From the NCBI RefSeq assembly GCF_907165205.1, contig NC_058195.1, positions 9,734,001 to 9,798,000 on the forward strand: 64,000 nt of DNA, given 5' to 3'. This DNA is from Coccinella septempunctata. Lineage: Eukaryota > Arthropoda > Insecta > Coleoptera > Coccinellidae. A model generated the notes under the pieces. The model saw only the letters and a list, made by a program, of their open reading frames with translations, made no database searches and was not told the DNA's origin. How positions within the stretch are numbered: the stretch's first letter is position 1; each line of letters opens with the position of its first letter. The position numbers and the translations under genes were made by a program. Below are positions 12,317 to 24,348 of this stretch, piece by piece.

Positions 12317-12665
12317 GTCTAATAGACTATTGTCGTGAAATCAGAAGATTCAATACAACTTTCAACCAGTCAGACATGGTCTTCATGATATCAATTATTT
12401 GGAACAAATTATCTTGATTGAAGAGAATAGAAATTAACATGATAAATTTCCAGTAAAATTTCCTCTTCTCTGTGGTGGAAAACGGTCAGAATTTTTTCAT
12501 AGAACACTTCTATTAGAGCTTGGGGCATCGGCCAATTGAATTATGTGTTCCAATATATCTGTATTTCTTTCCACAAGGTTAAATTTTATGCCCACAAGCC
12601 CAAAACCACCAGTGACTGGAAGAAGAAAACTCAAGGCCACAATAAAGGAATTCAGCCACACCTTA

Positions 12666-13887
12666 CGAGGATGTATTGATATCTAGTTAGCCTAGACCAG
12701 TTCCAAGCATAAAAAAATATTGCGTTACCATAGCAACGAACAATAACTTATTAGGAGTGTCAGTGTGAAGTTTGAGGTCAAAAAAATTAACCAGAGTTAC
12801 GCAATAAATTAAAAGAAAGAAGATTTCAACCGAAATTGTGAAAATCGAAGAATTGGAGTATCGAGCCATCATCAAGTACCTGTATAAAAGGGTTAAGAGG
12901 TAAGCAGATTATCGAAGATATGCTTAATATCCTCGGTGTCAATGTCCTTCGTATGCGACAGTGAAAAATTGAACTGCAAGCTTCACAAGAGGTAAATTTT
13001 CCATTGAAGATGATGACCTATCGGAAAGGCCAGTTTCTGTGTCAGTCCCCTAAAATATCGATGCAGTTAAAGACATGATTATATCAGACCGTCGAATTGG
13101 GCTAAAACGGATATCTGAAGCACTTAATATTTCATACGTACGCGTTCATCATATAGTTCACGTCAATTTGGACATGAGAAAAATTGCTGCAGAATGGATC
13201 CCCAAATGATTGAATGTTTACCGAAAGCGTGCAAGGGTAGAAGCATCACGTTCGATCTGTGCTAAACCGAATTTTTACTATGGATGAGACTTTTGTACAT
13301 TTCTACGATCCAGAAACAAAGCAACAATCGATGGAATGGTTCTCCAACACCTAAAAAGTTTCGTGTCCAAAAATCTGCTGGAAAAGTTCTTGCTTCAGTA
13401 TTTTGGGATTGCCATATAATTAGCATGATTGATTTTTTGGATAAGGGTAGAACAATAACCGGAGATTACTATTCGACATTACTGACCACTCTACGGGAAA
13501 AAATTGAAGAGAAAAGACGCGGAAAGGTATCCAAAGGTGTTTTTTGCAGGACAACGCCCCTGCATACAAATCTCATGTTGCCATGCAAAAAATTCGTGAT
13601 TTAGGGTTTCACCAGATTTGGCTCCATCCGACTATCATCTCTTTCCTCAACTGAAAAAAAGTTTAAAACGTCGTTAATTTTCTTCCAACGAGGAGGTAAT
13701 AAAAGCAGTGAAGGTCTGGTTTGCAGAGCAAGAAGAAACATTTTTTTTTGAAGGTTCTAAAGCTATTGCAGGTTCGCTGTAATAAATGTATCCAATTAAA
13801 AGGAGAATATGTAGAGTAATAAAATAATTTGACATTGAAATTTTGTTTAGTTCTGTAGTAGGCTAAGAATTTTTCAATATATCCTCG
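12666..13887 (+). mobile_element. mariner element, copy 2 (1222 bp)
   Basis: The left end CGAGGATGTATTGATATC and the right end (inverted) CGAGGATATATTGA define the termini. The left flank is TA (12664-12665). The right flank is AA, probably a mutated TA. The length fits a near-complete mariner. The transposase is on the plus strand but degenerate. Confidence 0.92.
12823..13795 (+). pseudogene. mariner transposase, degenerate
   Basis: Same family as the copies at 6374-7536 and 32229-33510. The start codon is lost: the position of ATG in the other copies reads ATT at 12823. The N-terminal block (EIVKIEELEYRAIIKYL), helix-turn-helix and linker are legible with frameshifts. The MDET first catalytic Asp is at about 13282, followed by KKFRVQKSAGKVLASVFWDC and IDFLDKGRTITGDYYSTL. 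Near 13555 QDNAPAY (second Asp) is followed by MQKIRDLGF, then a short deletion, and SPDLAPSDYHLFPQLKK (third Asp) at about 13615. An ORF of 106 codons covers the central part. Inactive. Confidence 0.92.
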
Positions 13888-14594
13888 AAATAAGTTGCTT
13901 AATCCAAAGCCTGAGTAAAAATGGAGTAAACCATACAAAAATCGACTGCGAACTCTATGTTGGAAAGGACCATAATGAAGCTTCCAAAATTTTTCCCACA
14001 ACATTTCCGTAACTTCCGAAATTCGGTAAACGCCATCGGCGCCATAAATCATCATCGTCTCATCTCCTTTCCCACACATCACACTACCATATGGACGTTA
14101 TTTGACAACGAGTAGTAGCGTGTGACTCCAGCAGCGATTTCTCCGGGAGATTGAGCGATGGAAACAATGAACGTTATTAGGTTAATGAGGCACTGCCAGT
14201 CCATTATCTTGGCATTTGCGTTCCTTGTCCCTCCTCAGCCGCCCCGTTTCGTATCTTTTCGCTTCCTGCATCATCAAGGAAATGCGTGAAGTGCTTAGGA
14301 AGGATTGAATCGAAAAAATCGCGTATGGAAGTGAGTTGTTCCGGGGACTGTGCCTCTCTCATCTGACATCAAAGAAATTCATGGCAGCGCGGAGTAAATG
14401 GAGATTGAAGAGATGGTTCGTAGTTTCAGAGAGATGGTGGCGTTCTGTATGAAAGGAAAGAAGTTCTCTTGTTGGTTCTTATTCATCTGTATTTGAAAAT
14501 TATTTTGATATATGCATAGTTGCGAAACAAATTAAGAGGTAATTCCATGTCAAAAAATAGTGTATATGTATATTCTTTTGAATGTAAGCAATAC
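13888..14594. other. Unassigned, apparently unique region
   Basis: No gene recognised. The part around 14000-14350 is less AT-rich than its surroundings and free of recognised repeats, so it could be original host sequence, but I see no splice-bounded reading frame. Confidence 0.35.
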
Positions 14595-15287
14595 ATTTTT
14601 GGTTATCGAACAATATAGCATGTGTATGAGTTTCAGCAAAGGTTAGTGTAACAGGGTACCATATAATTCGGAGTAAGATACAAGAGTTTAGGGAAAAACA
14701 TCACTAAAGAAACCCTGTCTCTCCGTGAGTAGTGTAGTGATGACAAATATGCTCACAGAATAAGCTTTTAAACTGAAGGGCTTTTTGTCCATCAACAATA
14801 AAATTTCTTTATCCTATCTTCATCTCGAAATTATATCTGAAACAAAGAAACAGAGCAGATAACAAGAAAAAAATAAATAATAAAGCTTTCATCAATACTT
14901 ATTCGAAGACTTGATGATGAATGAAGAAAAAAATAAATAATCATAGGTACATAACTTGTCCTTCAATTGCACTGGGAGGAATATCATCTCTGCGTCAAAA
15001 ATATCCTGCTAATCTTGATGGAGGATCACCCTCGTCGTTAGAAATTCCTTCAGTACTCAAATTAATAATAGCCAAATCTTGATTTTGACTGGGAGAGTCT
15101 TTCGACCAGGTCCAGTCTTCCAAGTGATGATTCTTCTGTTCTTCGGTTGTTCGAGGTACGCTGCAGGACCCTTATGTTGGGGAATCATCTCCCATAGGTA
15201 CCTATACCAGTGGTTATTTAGTGAAAAATTGAAAAAGCCAGAAAGAAATTCAAAAAAACTTCTGATACTTCATTGACAATTTGTCTC
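14595..15287. repeat. Family L repeat, copy 1 (uninterrupted)
   Basis: Highly similar over its whole length to 51327-51465 plus 52174-52715, where a PIF/Harbinger derivative interrupts it. The uninterrupted reading here ('gtgagtagtgtagtgatgac') gives the pre-insertion site. It ends where a family S element begins at 15288. It contains a degenerate reading frame on the minus strand (separate entry). Confidence 0.88.
14950..15150 (-). pseudogene. C-terminal protein fragment in family L, copy 1
   Basis: Minus strand reads LEDWTWSKDSPSQNQDLAI followed by STEGISNDEGDPPSR and, after an in-frame TGA, RRDDIPPSAIEGQVMYL and a stop. The same reading is open in copy 2 (52382-52600). Product unknown: it looks like the acidic, low-complexity tail of a longer protein. 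Since both copies sit in the same repeat, it is either the end of a transposon-encoded protein or a duplicated piece of a host gene. Confidence 0.5.
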
Positions 15288-15930
15288 ATATACAGGATGA
15301 GTCTTTGGCTCGTACGAATATTTCAACAGTAGATTCTTGAGGTCAAAAGAAACACTTTTTTTATATAATTTTTTTCGGTTCGGCCCTGATAAAAAGATAA
15401 AGCTATTTTAATTTTTATAATGAGCTATGTCACCCCTGGAAAAACCTTTAGAATAACTAGCTAAATGTGTAACACTACACATTTGTGGATTTTTGTACAG
15501 AGTTCTATTCAGCCTAAATACCCAATTTTTCAAATTTAATTTTTGATCATCAAATTACTCGAAAACGGCGTATTATATAAAAAAATATGAGGAATACTAT
15601 TATTTTACAAAACCCTCAAATATTCATCAGATAGCGCCCAACTTAGATTCAAGAGTTGGGTTCTTTGAATTTTTGGTATTTTTATGGTAATGGTCATAAT
15701 GAAAAAACTGGAAGATGTGGATGATATCTTGTATTCGAAAAAGATTAATCAAATAAATGAAAAACTATATTCCGAAATTCAATTCATTCGATGAAAACCG
15801 TTTGTGAGAAATGAAAATACCATTTTTTATGGATTTACAAGAGCCTGTATCTTTCAAACCGAGCCCATTCGGAAAAAATGGTAGAGAACAAAAGTGTTTC
15901 GTTTGACCTCAAGAAACTGATTGAATATAG
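15288..15930 (+). repeat. Family S TIR element, copy B
   Basis: Left end 'tacaggatgagtctttggct' with the 'cttgaggtcaaaagaaacac' block. The right end (15880-15930) reads 'aaaagtgtttcgtttgacct' then loses its outermost bases where a family G repeat begins. The interior matches copies C and D in the same orientation. Non-coding; ORFs at 15835-16203 and 15878-16060 run across the junction. Confidence 0.75.
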
Positions 15931-16510
15931 ACCCTTGAGGATGCTTTCTGATAAGCAATTTTTTTTCTTAGAAACCAGAAAACTGGTAGAAATGATATCG
16001 AGTGGACATTCTATGAGAGCGAGAATGCAACAAAAAATTCTTGTTGCTGTTTCCCTATAACGACAGCATGAAAGCAGCCTACTATTTAAATTCAAGTGCA
16101 AACATAATTCCAGCCTATAAGACTCACTCTTCGTACCTGTTGATGAATTATTTTTCTCGAGAACCGTTATTTTCAGTAGGAAACAATAAGAGGCCTTATT
16201 CACTCAAAACGAATTGAGCTGTAGCTAAAATTTTTCAATGGTATGATATGAATTGCGTAAACAAATGTAAGTGGTGACTTTTCTACCAGTTGCAGGGAAA
16301 TACCACCAACATTTGCCTTCTCGCTTCTCGCCTCCATAGAAATTCATTTCTGTCAGCTGGTTTTTATGAAAAAATTATAAATTGCTTTTCAGGTCCATTG
16401 TAAGCAGAGTCTGTTGAAAAAAAAATGTGTATAAAAGACCCACTGTATATTTGACAAGGAATCACCCCATAAATTTGTCAGCAACTATTGATATGCGCCC
16501 TGCATGCATT
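15931..16510. repeat. Family G repeat, copy 2 (palindromic)
   Basis: The stretch around 15975 ('aaaccagaaaactggtagaa') is the approximate inverse of 16320-16370 ('catttctgtcagctggtttt'), so the element is an imperfect palindrome. Its right half matches 5590-5790, including 'gacaaggaatcacccca' and the 'gccctgca' end. It replaces the outer end of the adjacent family S copy. Confidence 0.6.
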
Positions 16511-17408
16511 TCGATCCAGATTATTGTTTCAAAATTGACGATTAAAATCCCCTATGTAGAGTATTGATCAATTTCTGCTTGTAAAATTCAATGTTATTCA
16601 GATTATTAAATAGTTAACCTCCCTAATTCCCCTAAAAAAAATATTCCATCCAAACTCGACTTCATTCTCCCAATTCAACTCCAAACAGAATTACACCCTC
16701 ATAAGCCAACGCAACAATGAAAAATTCGAATATCAACAAGCCTATAAACCCATATCCTGCCTGCAAACACACATGGACACAAAAAAATCTCAAAATCCGA
16801 GAATTAATTAACGACCAGCAGTCCAGGCACCCTAAGCGACGAAAGACTCGTAACGTATCACAAAAACGAATGTGAAACCACCGGGAAAGCAACGCGAAAA
16901 ACAATTCTGGATGAATTATGCGTTAATCCAACCCCTCACGCATCTTAACGTGAAAAGGGAAAGCGGTTTCACGGACGACGAACGAGTACGCGTATGTGGC
17001 AAAGTATGTGTTTTTCCACCTAGTGCGCCAAGCTGATTTCCGCCCCGCTCCGCAGCCCCAGGCGACGATCCAGGGTGCATATGAAGAAAACGAGGGTGAA
17101 TGAATGGTATATAAGGATGCAAGTGTATACGTTGCAAGTTGCAAGAGCTTTGAAGGCACCGATACAAGTGTGTCATACGCTACTTTTCATCATGCCTGCG
17201 ACACGACTAAAAAACCAATATTCCAAATTCTTTTCAGATAAAAAAAAATTGTTCTTATACTCAAATACAACTAATCAGATATTTAATGGACTGCGGACAT
17301 GGGTATAGCAATTGTCGTCAACGTTATAAACAATAAATAACATAATGGCATATAGCTGGTGAATATGTGGATTTCAAGTACTTAGAGAAAGTAGAGAACA
17401 AAATATAA
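16511..17408. other. Unassigned, apparently unique region
   Basis: No supported gene. Overlapping ORFs at 16916-17176 (two minus frames) and 17075-17308 (plus) show no domain. The segment 16930-17180 is relatively GC-rich for this window and carries no recognised repeat; it may be old host sequence. Confidence 0.35.
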
Positions 17409-17662
17409 AATGGATAATTATTGGAGGAATTTGGACAAGTTTTTTTTCTTATTTTGTAATCATTAATACATCGCCAACGTTTCGAATCTTTTAATGTTCT
17501 GACATCAAATGAAAATCACTCCGACCAAGATTTTATCAAATTTGACGATGTTAAAAAATAAAATACAAGCCTTGAAAAATAATCACACAAGATTCGAACC
17601 GTTGACGATAGGATACAAAATAAAAATATAACTTGTCCAAATTCCTGCAATGATTATTTTAT
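17409..17662. repeat. Short palindromic element (about 254 bp)
   Basis: 'ggaggaatttggacaagttt' on the left pairs with 'aacttgtccaaattcctgca' on the right. 'gccaacgtttcgaatctttt' near 17470 pairs with 'aagattcgaaccgttgac' near 17590. The arms are about 85 bp with a small loop. Non-coding foldback or small TIR element. Confidence 0.8.
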
Positions 17663-17743
17663 ATTATTGAAAACATGGACGTTACCAAGAACCAATATTA
17701 TAGAACAAAGTTTTGCAACTTTCTCCGTCAATGGCAAAAAAGC

Positions 17744-18300
17744 TGTACAGGGTGGGCAAAATTCAATGTCTACTTAGGGGATCTCGTGAACTATAGCAGC
17801 TAGAAGAAAACGGATGTCACATTCTCTAGCTCTTTTTCCTAGAGTAATCCAAATCTGAAAACAGGACCGGCCTATCATTTCTACATAGATTTTGAGTTAT
17901 CAGCAAAAACTGAGATTTTGACGATTTCCAAAAGTTCTCATAACTTTTTTGTCTTTGAGGTTACAGATCTCAAACTTGAACCTTCTTGGGCACTTGTATA
18001 TGTAGAATCTTCTGACAAAAGTTCTCCTAATGGTTCCCAGTGAGACAATATTTTGAGCTCGTCAGTGGATTCTACGTAAAAAGTGTCTGTAGAAGATTCA
18101 AGCTTCAGAAATGAAACTTCATAGACAAAAAGGTCATGAGAACTTTTCGAAATCGTCAAAATCTCATTTTTTGCTAATAACCCAAAAACGAAGAATCGTT
18201 GGAGGCTACGGTTTTCACCTTCTTTATTTCTCTTATAGAAATGTGTCATCCATTTTCTTCTGGCTGCTATAGTTCTCGAAATCGAAATTAGTGATTGTTT
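17744..18300. repeat. Foldback element with ~230-bp arms
   Basis: Starts 'tacagggtgggcaaaattc'. 'gaactatagcagctagaaga' (17788) is matched, inverted, by 'tcttctggctgctatagttc' (18255). The central blocks around 'gagattttgacgatttcc' (17910) and its inverse (18150) also pair. The 121-codon ORF on the minus strand is created by the right arm and has no domain. Confidence 0.85.
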
Positions 18301-18327
18301 CATATCTTTTAAGTAAGTTGACTTAGT

Positions 18328-18350
18328 TATAGGTAACCTAACCTAACTTA
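18328..18350 (-). repeat. Short TTAGG-type interstitial repeat
   Basis: 'taacctaacctaactta' contains two to three copies of CCTAA, the complement of the insect telomere unit TTAGG. Similar short runs occur at 25645-25668 and 28280-28305. Too short to be a telomeric tract. Confidence 0.5.
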
Positions 18351-18424
18351 TTCTGCAAAATTCATGGAACATTCATCCAAGTTCATGGAGCATATTTTAT
18401 TTTCGTGAAATCTGAATAAGTCTA

Positions 18425-18932
18425 CAAGGCATTTCGGATCAGATGACTTTCACAGGATCGCTGAGGGAGAAAGTATTGGTTATATTAATGACATTGTGAT
18501 TTCGAGTGGTTTTTATAAATCCGTATCAATTTGTTGAGAAACTGTCGTTCAATAAATATTATTTATCCTTGTTGTATCCTTTATACCAGTGGTGATACGT
18601 TGCGGTACGATGACAAAATGACAATTATTGATTGGTCAAAGATGGTTTGTTTGCCCCCTTGAATGAGGGAGCAAACATGTATAATTTAATGATCACAAAA
18701 CTTTGAACTCCACGAGTCGATATTGTCAGTAAAAGTCAGTTTTCCATCATACCACTCTTTCCGCACTGAAGAATAGGCAATCTTCACTGAAGGACATTTT
18801 CGCAGAAAATTGATAAAGATTCATAAAAACCACTCGAAATCAGAATGACATGAAAGTTATTTTCATGTCATTGCGATCTCTTGCGTGTCCCTCTTTGAAC
18901 ATGTCAAAGTCAGCTGATCCGAAATTTCCTAG
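18425..18932. repeat. Foldback element (about 508 bp)
   Basis: 'ggcatttcggatcagatgac' near 18428 is inverted in 'cagctgatccgaaatttcc' near 18912. 'tttcgagtggtttttata' (18500) is inverted in 'tataaaaaccactcgaaatc'-like sequence at 18822. The arms are imperfect, about 110 bp or more. Non-coding. Confidence 0.8.
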
Positions 18933-19110
18933 ATGGAATATTACATTCTAAAGACAGAAAGAGGGAAATGTGGTGTTCCGCAGGGTTCCATTCTGGGTCC
19001 ACTTCTTTTCCTGCCTCATACATCAGATATTCCTGCTAGAGAGAACGACGATCAGTTGATTGGGTTCTCCACGTCTCGTGTCCTCAATCTTGACGAATTC
19101 AGAGTTCTCC
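18933..19110 (+). pseudogene. Non-LTR reverse transcriptase fragment
   Basis: The frame opens with KTERGKCGVPQGSILGPLLF, the conserved motif before the FADD active site in reverse transcriptases of jockey/I/CR1-type non-LTR retrotransposons. After about 40 residues (TSDIPARENDDQL) similarity fades, and the FADD box with its catalytic aspartates is not present. It is a small relic adjoining a foldback element. The clade cannot be fixed. Confidence 0.75.
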
Positions 19111-20627
19111 ATAAAAAAGAACATTCGGTTACAGAGTTACAGACGCCATTTTATCAGTCCCATGATGGTTGGATGTTGGTATTATTGAATCTGGATCGAA
19201 CATACCTCTGATCTCATCAGCAAAGCGAAAAGAATGTTGCTTCTTCTTCAGGAGGAGGTGATCCTGTTTGGCGTCCCTTATACAACTCGAATATGCCTTG
19301 CTGCTGGTCTGAGCCTTCCCTTTTCGTTATATTGCCCGCTCGGGACACAGAAATATGCACCCGGGCAGGCGCTAAGTGCTCCGTTTGGTGTTTAATTGTC
19401 CCAGTGTAATTTATCGCTTTCTACTCTATTCCCTCACATATTCTCGTTCTCATTTTATACCTGTTCTAAGGATTTCGTTTCTACTGTTTCAGCTTAAACG
19501 CCTTTTGCTCATCAAGGGGGGTGCGAACAAAAGTTTAAAAAATATTGGAAAAAAAGGCTTCAATCCGGGATTTACTTATGTAACTTCGGGATAGGAATAC
19601 TCAGCTATAGTTGGCATATCTGAACTAAACTGTTTTTGGTCTACATATTCTAGATTGTAGTTATTTGTCACATATTGGTCTGATTCTTATAGGTTCATTT
19701 TCTTGAATTGAATGATTCCCAGTGCCCTAGTTGAGTTTTGTTCTTGTGCCAATCTAATGGAAAGATGGACTTACTTCTTGGTCTATCTACTACGCAAAAC
19801 TCCAGGCTAATGAATCTAGCTAAAGGGTTTTTTGTTAGTCACATGATTGAATTACGGTGATCGAGAGACGACTTGAGAGATGTATATATTTTTTAGCATG
19901 AGATCCTCTCAGCTCTACACTTGAGCATCTCATGATATACAATGACACAATATCAAACGCAACCTTCTCATGCACAAACGCAATAAAACCCTCATAGTCA
20001 TAATGCACCGAATTCATTAACCAGCAACCATAGAACACGGCGTATAAATAATACCCCATCCGTCGATTAACGCAGACACACGGAGCACAGAAATAAATTG
20101 AAATTAGTATAAAGGAGAGGTAGAGAGTAAAATACGGCAGATTAGTGTAATAAAATTTGAAGAAGGGACCACAAATTATGCATATTTAGGATAGCGTGCC
20201 ACCCGCCGGGAATTGAATTAAAGTGGCGTATCTGGCGAATATCAGGAATAATGTATCTCTATGCGTATTATGTTTGCGTTCTATGCGTGCCGAAACGAAA
20301 ACCATATGTGCGTGGGGTGAGCGGAGTGGTGGTGAATTTGCGAGAATTTATCGCGGATTTCGATGGGGAGTTACGGGAACTTTGGGAAAATTGAAACCAT
20401 TAATCACACAAATTTTCGGGTGGATTTTTTCGGTTGATGAGAGCTTTTAGGGTATGAATCGTGAGATTCCCGATGGGGGATGTATTCATAACACGAGACC
20501 AAATGAATTAAATGCGCCTATTCAAATATTAGCTGCAAATATCAAACAAACGTGAACGTTAAATACTTTCGAAGTTTCACGAATATCACAACTATTTTAA
20601 ACGTTTATTTAAATGGAAAAGTTGAAG
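19111..20627. other. Unassigned region
   Basis: No supported gene in about 1.5 kb. The 19240-19400 part is richer in GC and might be residual retrotransposon sequence next to the reverse transcriptase relic. The part 20080-20460 carries no repeat that I recognise; an ORF of 75 codons at 20223-20450 has no domain. Confidence 0.35.
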
Positions 20628-21752
20628 GTAGATTTGCCTAAAAAGTAGAAACGCTTGAAAGTCATAATCGATACAAAAAAAGAAATGCCTAAAAGATAGA
20701 TTCGACTAAAATGTAGATACGCCTAAAATGTAGATACGCCTAAAAGGTAGATACGCCTAAAATGTAGAGAAATGCCTCAAAGGTAGAAAGGTCTTATCGT
20801 CTAAAAGGTAGATTCGCCTAAAAAGCAGATACGCCTGAAATGTAGATTTCCTACAAAGAGAAATGCCTCAAAGGTAGAAACGCCCTATCGTCTAAAAGGT
20901 AGATTTGCCTAGAAGGTAGACTCGCCTAAAAATTAGATACGCCCAAAGTGAAGATTTGCCACAAAGAGAAATGCCTCAAAGGTAAAAAGGCATCTAACGT
21001 CTAAAAGGTAGATTCGCCTAAAAGGTAGATACGCCTGAAATGTAGATTTCCTACAAAGAGAAATGCCTCAAAGGTAGAAAGGTCCTATCGTCTAAAAGGT
21101 AGATTTGCCCAAAAGGTAGATTCGCCACAAAGAGAAATGCCTCAAAGGTAGAAAGGCATTTAACGTCTAAAAGGTAGATTCGCCTAAAAGGTAGATACGC
21201 CTAAAATATAGATTTCCTACAAAAAGAAATGCCTCAAAGGTAGAAAGGCCCTATCGTCTAAAAGGTAGATTCGCCTAAAATGTAGATTTCCTACAAAAAG
21301 AAATGCCTCAAAGGTAGAAAGGCCCTATCGTCTAAAAGGTAGATTTGCCTAAAATGTAGATTACCACAAAGAGAAATGCCTCAAAGGTAGAAAGGCATCT
21401 AACGTCTAAAAGATAGATTCTCCTAAAGGGTAGATACGCCTAAAATGTAGATTTGCCACAAAGATAAATGCCTCAGAGGTAAAAAGGCCCTATCGTCTCA
21501 AAAGAAGATTCGCCTAGAAGGTAGACTCGCCGAAAAATTAGAAACGCCAGAATGTTAGATTCGCCTTAAAAGAAGAAACGCCTAAACTACACGATAGATT
21601 CGACTAAAAGGTAGATTCGCCTAAAAGGTAGATATGCGTGAAAAGTAGATTTGCCACAAAACAAATGGTAGAAAAGCCTTCAACCTCTAAAAGGCAGATT
21701 CGCCTAAAAAATATATCCGACTAAAAGATAGCTACGCCTGAAGCAGATTCGT
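20628..21752. repeat. Minisatellite, 17-18 bp unit with higher-order structure
   Basis: A monomer on the theme TAAAAGGTAGATTCGCC repeats for about 1.1 kb. A marker variant, AAATGCCTCAAAGGTA, occurs at 20770, 20861, 20969, 21061, 21135, 21227, 21301, 21374 and 21466 (one base changed in the last). Its spacings are 91, 108, 92, 74, 92, 74, 73 and 92, which differ by about one monomer. So a higher-order unit of four, five or six monomers has itself been amplified and has gained or lost single monomers. Edges are degenerate. Not coding. Confidence 0.95.
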
Positions 21753-24158
21753 CACAATTGTTGAAATATTGTTTTATAGTTGAATGTATGTTGCATAGAT
21801 TAGTAATCTATTTATTTATGTGTTTATATTTTTATCCACTTGCTATTACACTAGGAATAGACTAGTTTTACGGGATCAACTCCATTTACGAATGAAATAT
21901 GAATAAGCAATCAAATTATCAACAATTCTTGTGAGAATAGAAACCAATACAGCAAGAATAACATTTATATAATTTCCAGCACATGGCAAACACCAAAACG
22001 GTATGAACACCAATCAGTTCAGAAGTTCATTCATTTTACTCTCAAAAACTAAGGCTATAACTCAAAAAAATCTAAATAATTTACAGTAAGTTTGTTAACA
22101 AAACTGGGACAACTGACCATATAAGACTTTTTCTTATAATTTGAATTAAACTCAATATGTTTTGACGCTGCACGCAAAAAACTAACGTAATTGGTCTTTC
22201 ACGGTGTATGAGAATCGTATCTCGTCGTATCTTGCCAAAACAAGGACGTTGGAGAACGAATTTCATGCCGAATAATTACAGAAATAGAATTTTTAATTGT
22301 CCAGACCGCAAACAAAGTTTAAGAATCCGCGAAATTAATTTTTTCGCATCTAGACCAAGGCGCGCTGCGAAGTCTCCAATTTTTTCACGAATGGCTCTAA
22401 TGTCATAAAATTTCAGGGCCGTACCAGTTGGAAAAATCTGCGGGGATCACGTGCGAACTATTTTGTCAACTTCCGAATGGAATTGAATATAATCAACATT
22501 TCATTTTGGAATGCTTTCATAATCCTCATATAAGATATACCTGCTCTTCTTTAAGAATTTTCACAATTAATCATAGAGACTGTCAAGAAACACACGACTA
22601 GGGAATAGGTGAGGATGGAAATATCTCAATTAAACCAACATTTATCATGTGATGAGAATGTCAGGAAAACTCACAGAAAAATTGAAATCTCACAAATTTA
22701 TACGTTTCAGATGTTCGTGAAAAGTTCATCTCGATTTTTTGTTTGTTTTCCGATTAATTAATGTCAATTTGTTTGAGAAATGAAGAAACAAAAAAAAATT
22801 GACTTTCAAGAATAAATACAAAATTTTTTTGTCCAGCGTTTTTTGATGTGGATGTGGATTTAGGAGGCTTTCTATAGAAAATTAAGTTAAAATGAAATAC
22901 GTGGAAAATTGTTTCTTCAAAATTCCTTGGAATATCAGATATTATCATATTATCATCAATTTTTTCAGAACTTTAAATTTTCTAGAGAAATAAGTGAGAA
23001 AACTTTTTGGAGAGATTTTGTTTTGTTTTTGACTTCTCAGTATCTTTCAGTTATAGTTAAGTCATAATTAAAACAAGTCACCTAGTTAATTCTTTTCATA
23101 TCTTTCTATTTTTGTTTGGAGAATAACGACTTTGTTTTAAACTCTAATGTTTAATTTTTTTTTCGAAATGCGGTAAACTGACATGCATTCAGATGATTAT
23201 TATCGTGTATGTGTTCTCGCACTTTTGTTTTTTTATTGATTCCTGTGATCGAGACCAACAATTTTTCAAATGGCATTTGAAGAATTCAGGCATTGATTTT
23301 TTATTTTGTATTCGAATGAATTATTTGTGAACAGAAAATATGGCAAAGTATTTCGAAGAAATCAGATGAAAAAAATAATTTTCCAATTGGAAAATTGTGC
23401 AGAAATTGTAGAATTTTGGGAAAAATTCCTACGATGCGAATTTTCATTCTGTTATTAAGTTTCTCTCTGGCTGCAATTAGAAAATTCCTATCCAAACCGC
23501 AATTTCACTGGCAGAGGAGTCAAGGCCGGCCCTGAAATCAGCAAACGGCCGCTGTAAAACAGTAATATTAGTTCCTCTAAGACCATTAAGTCATTAAGAA
23601 GTTGTGTGTTCAACCATGCTTCAATTTCTTATTATCACGCTAAAAAATATATTTATAACAGGCGTAAAGGACCGGGTAGCTGGATTCCTTAAAGTTATCA
23701 TCAATAAAGGGAGCCCTATCTATAATTGGAGATATAATTACTAAAGTCCAACTTTTGGACTTTGTTAGGAGTTCACTTTTCTCTGATCTCCCGTTTTTCT
23801 GCCATTTCTACGCTGAAGGGTTCGATAAAATGAATTTTCGGATTCGCTGTGCGCTGTTACACTATAGGCCCGGGGAAATTAGATGTCAAAAACTTGGATC
23901 AACTTTTTCATTGAAGAGATTAGCGGAGGAGAATGAGCATGCACTGCCTATTCCCCAACACTCCCGAGTTATATTGAGACTGCCGACTTTCTCCATAATA
24001 TTTTTCTGGAGATTTCGGCGATTTTCGAAACTATAGGAGTTATCTACAGAAAAAAATTCAATAAACATTGGTCTAGATGAATCAGTCCTCGAAAATTTGA
24101 TGATACAATATGGCCTATGATTTAATTGTGATTTTAGTTCAATGTTTTCTGTTTTTCC
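21753..24158. other. Unassigned AT-rich region
   Basis: About 2.4 kb without recognised gene or repeat. Several short ORFs (for example 22208-22408, 22754-22948, 23755-24036) lack domains. Long A and T runs occur near 22790, 23155 and 23230. It looks like ordinary intron or intergenic sequence. Confidence 0.4.
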
Positions 24159-24160
24159 CA

Positions 24161-24348
24161 TACAGGATGAGTGAAGTTAAACGCCTCAGACTCTCGTGGC
24201 CACATTTTTTTAGTAAACGATTTGGGGAAATATGTGAATGTAGATCTGGACTACATTTTGAAAATAATCATTTTCATACAAGGTATTTGGAAAGATCGTG
24301 GCAATGACATAATATCAAAGATATATTGATTTCATTTATCACCCTGTA
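24161..24348. repeat. Short TIR-like element (about 188 bp)
   Basis: Begins 'atacaggatgagtgaag' and ends 'atcaccctgtaat', so the outermost 7-8 bases are inverted. The interior has no coding capacity and I found no second copy here. The size equals that of the elements at 1440 and 38155, but the sequence differs. The following 460 bases hold only a solo 'acaccctatat' motif near 24655. Confidence 0.4.

Noticed and set aside
17938..18303. 121-codon minus-strand ORF as a gene
   Set aside because: It coincides with the right arm of a foldback element and has no domain; the matching left arm is not open.
18328..18350. Telomeric tract
   Set aside because: Only two to three TTAGG units; similar short runs at 25.6 and 28.3 kb are common in insect introns and do not mark a chromosome end.
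20628..21752. CRISPR array from regularly spaced repeats
   Set aside because: Spacers are themselves variants of the same 17-18 bp unit and the context is eukaryotic; this is a minisatellite.
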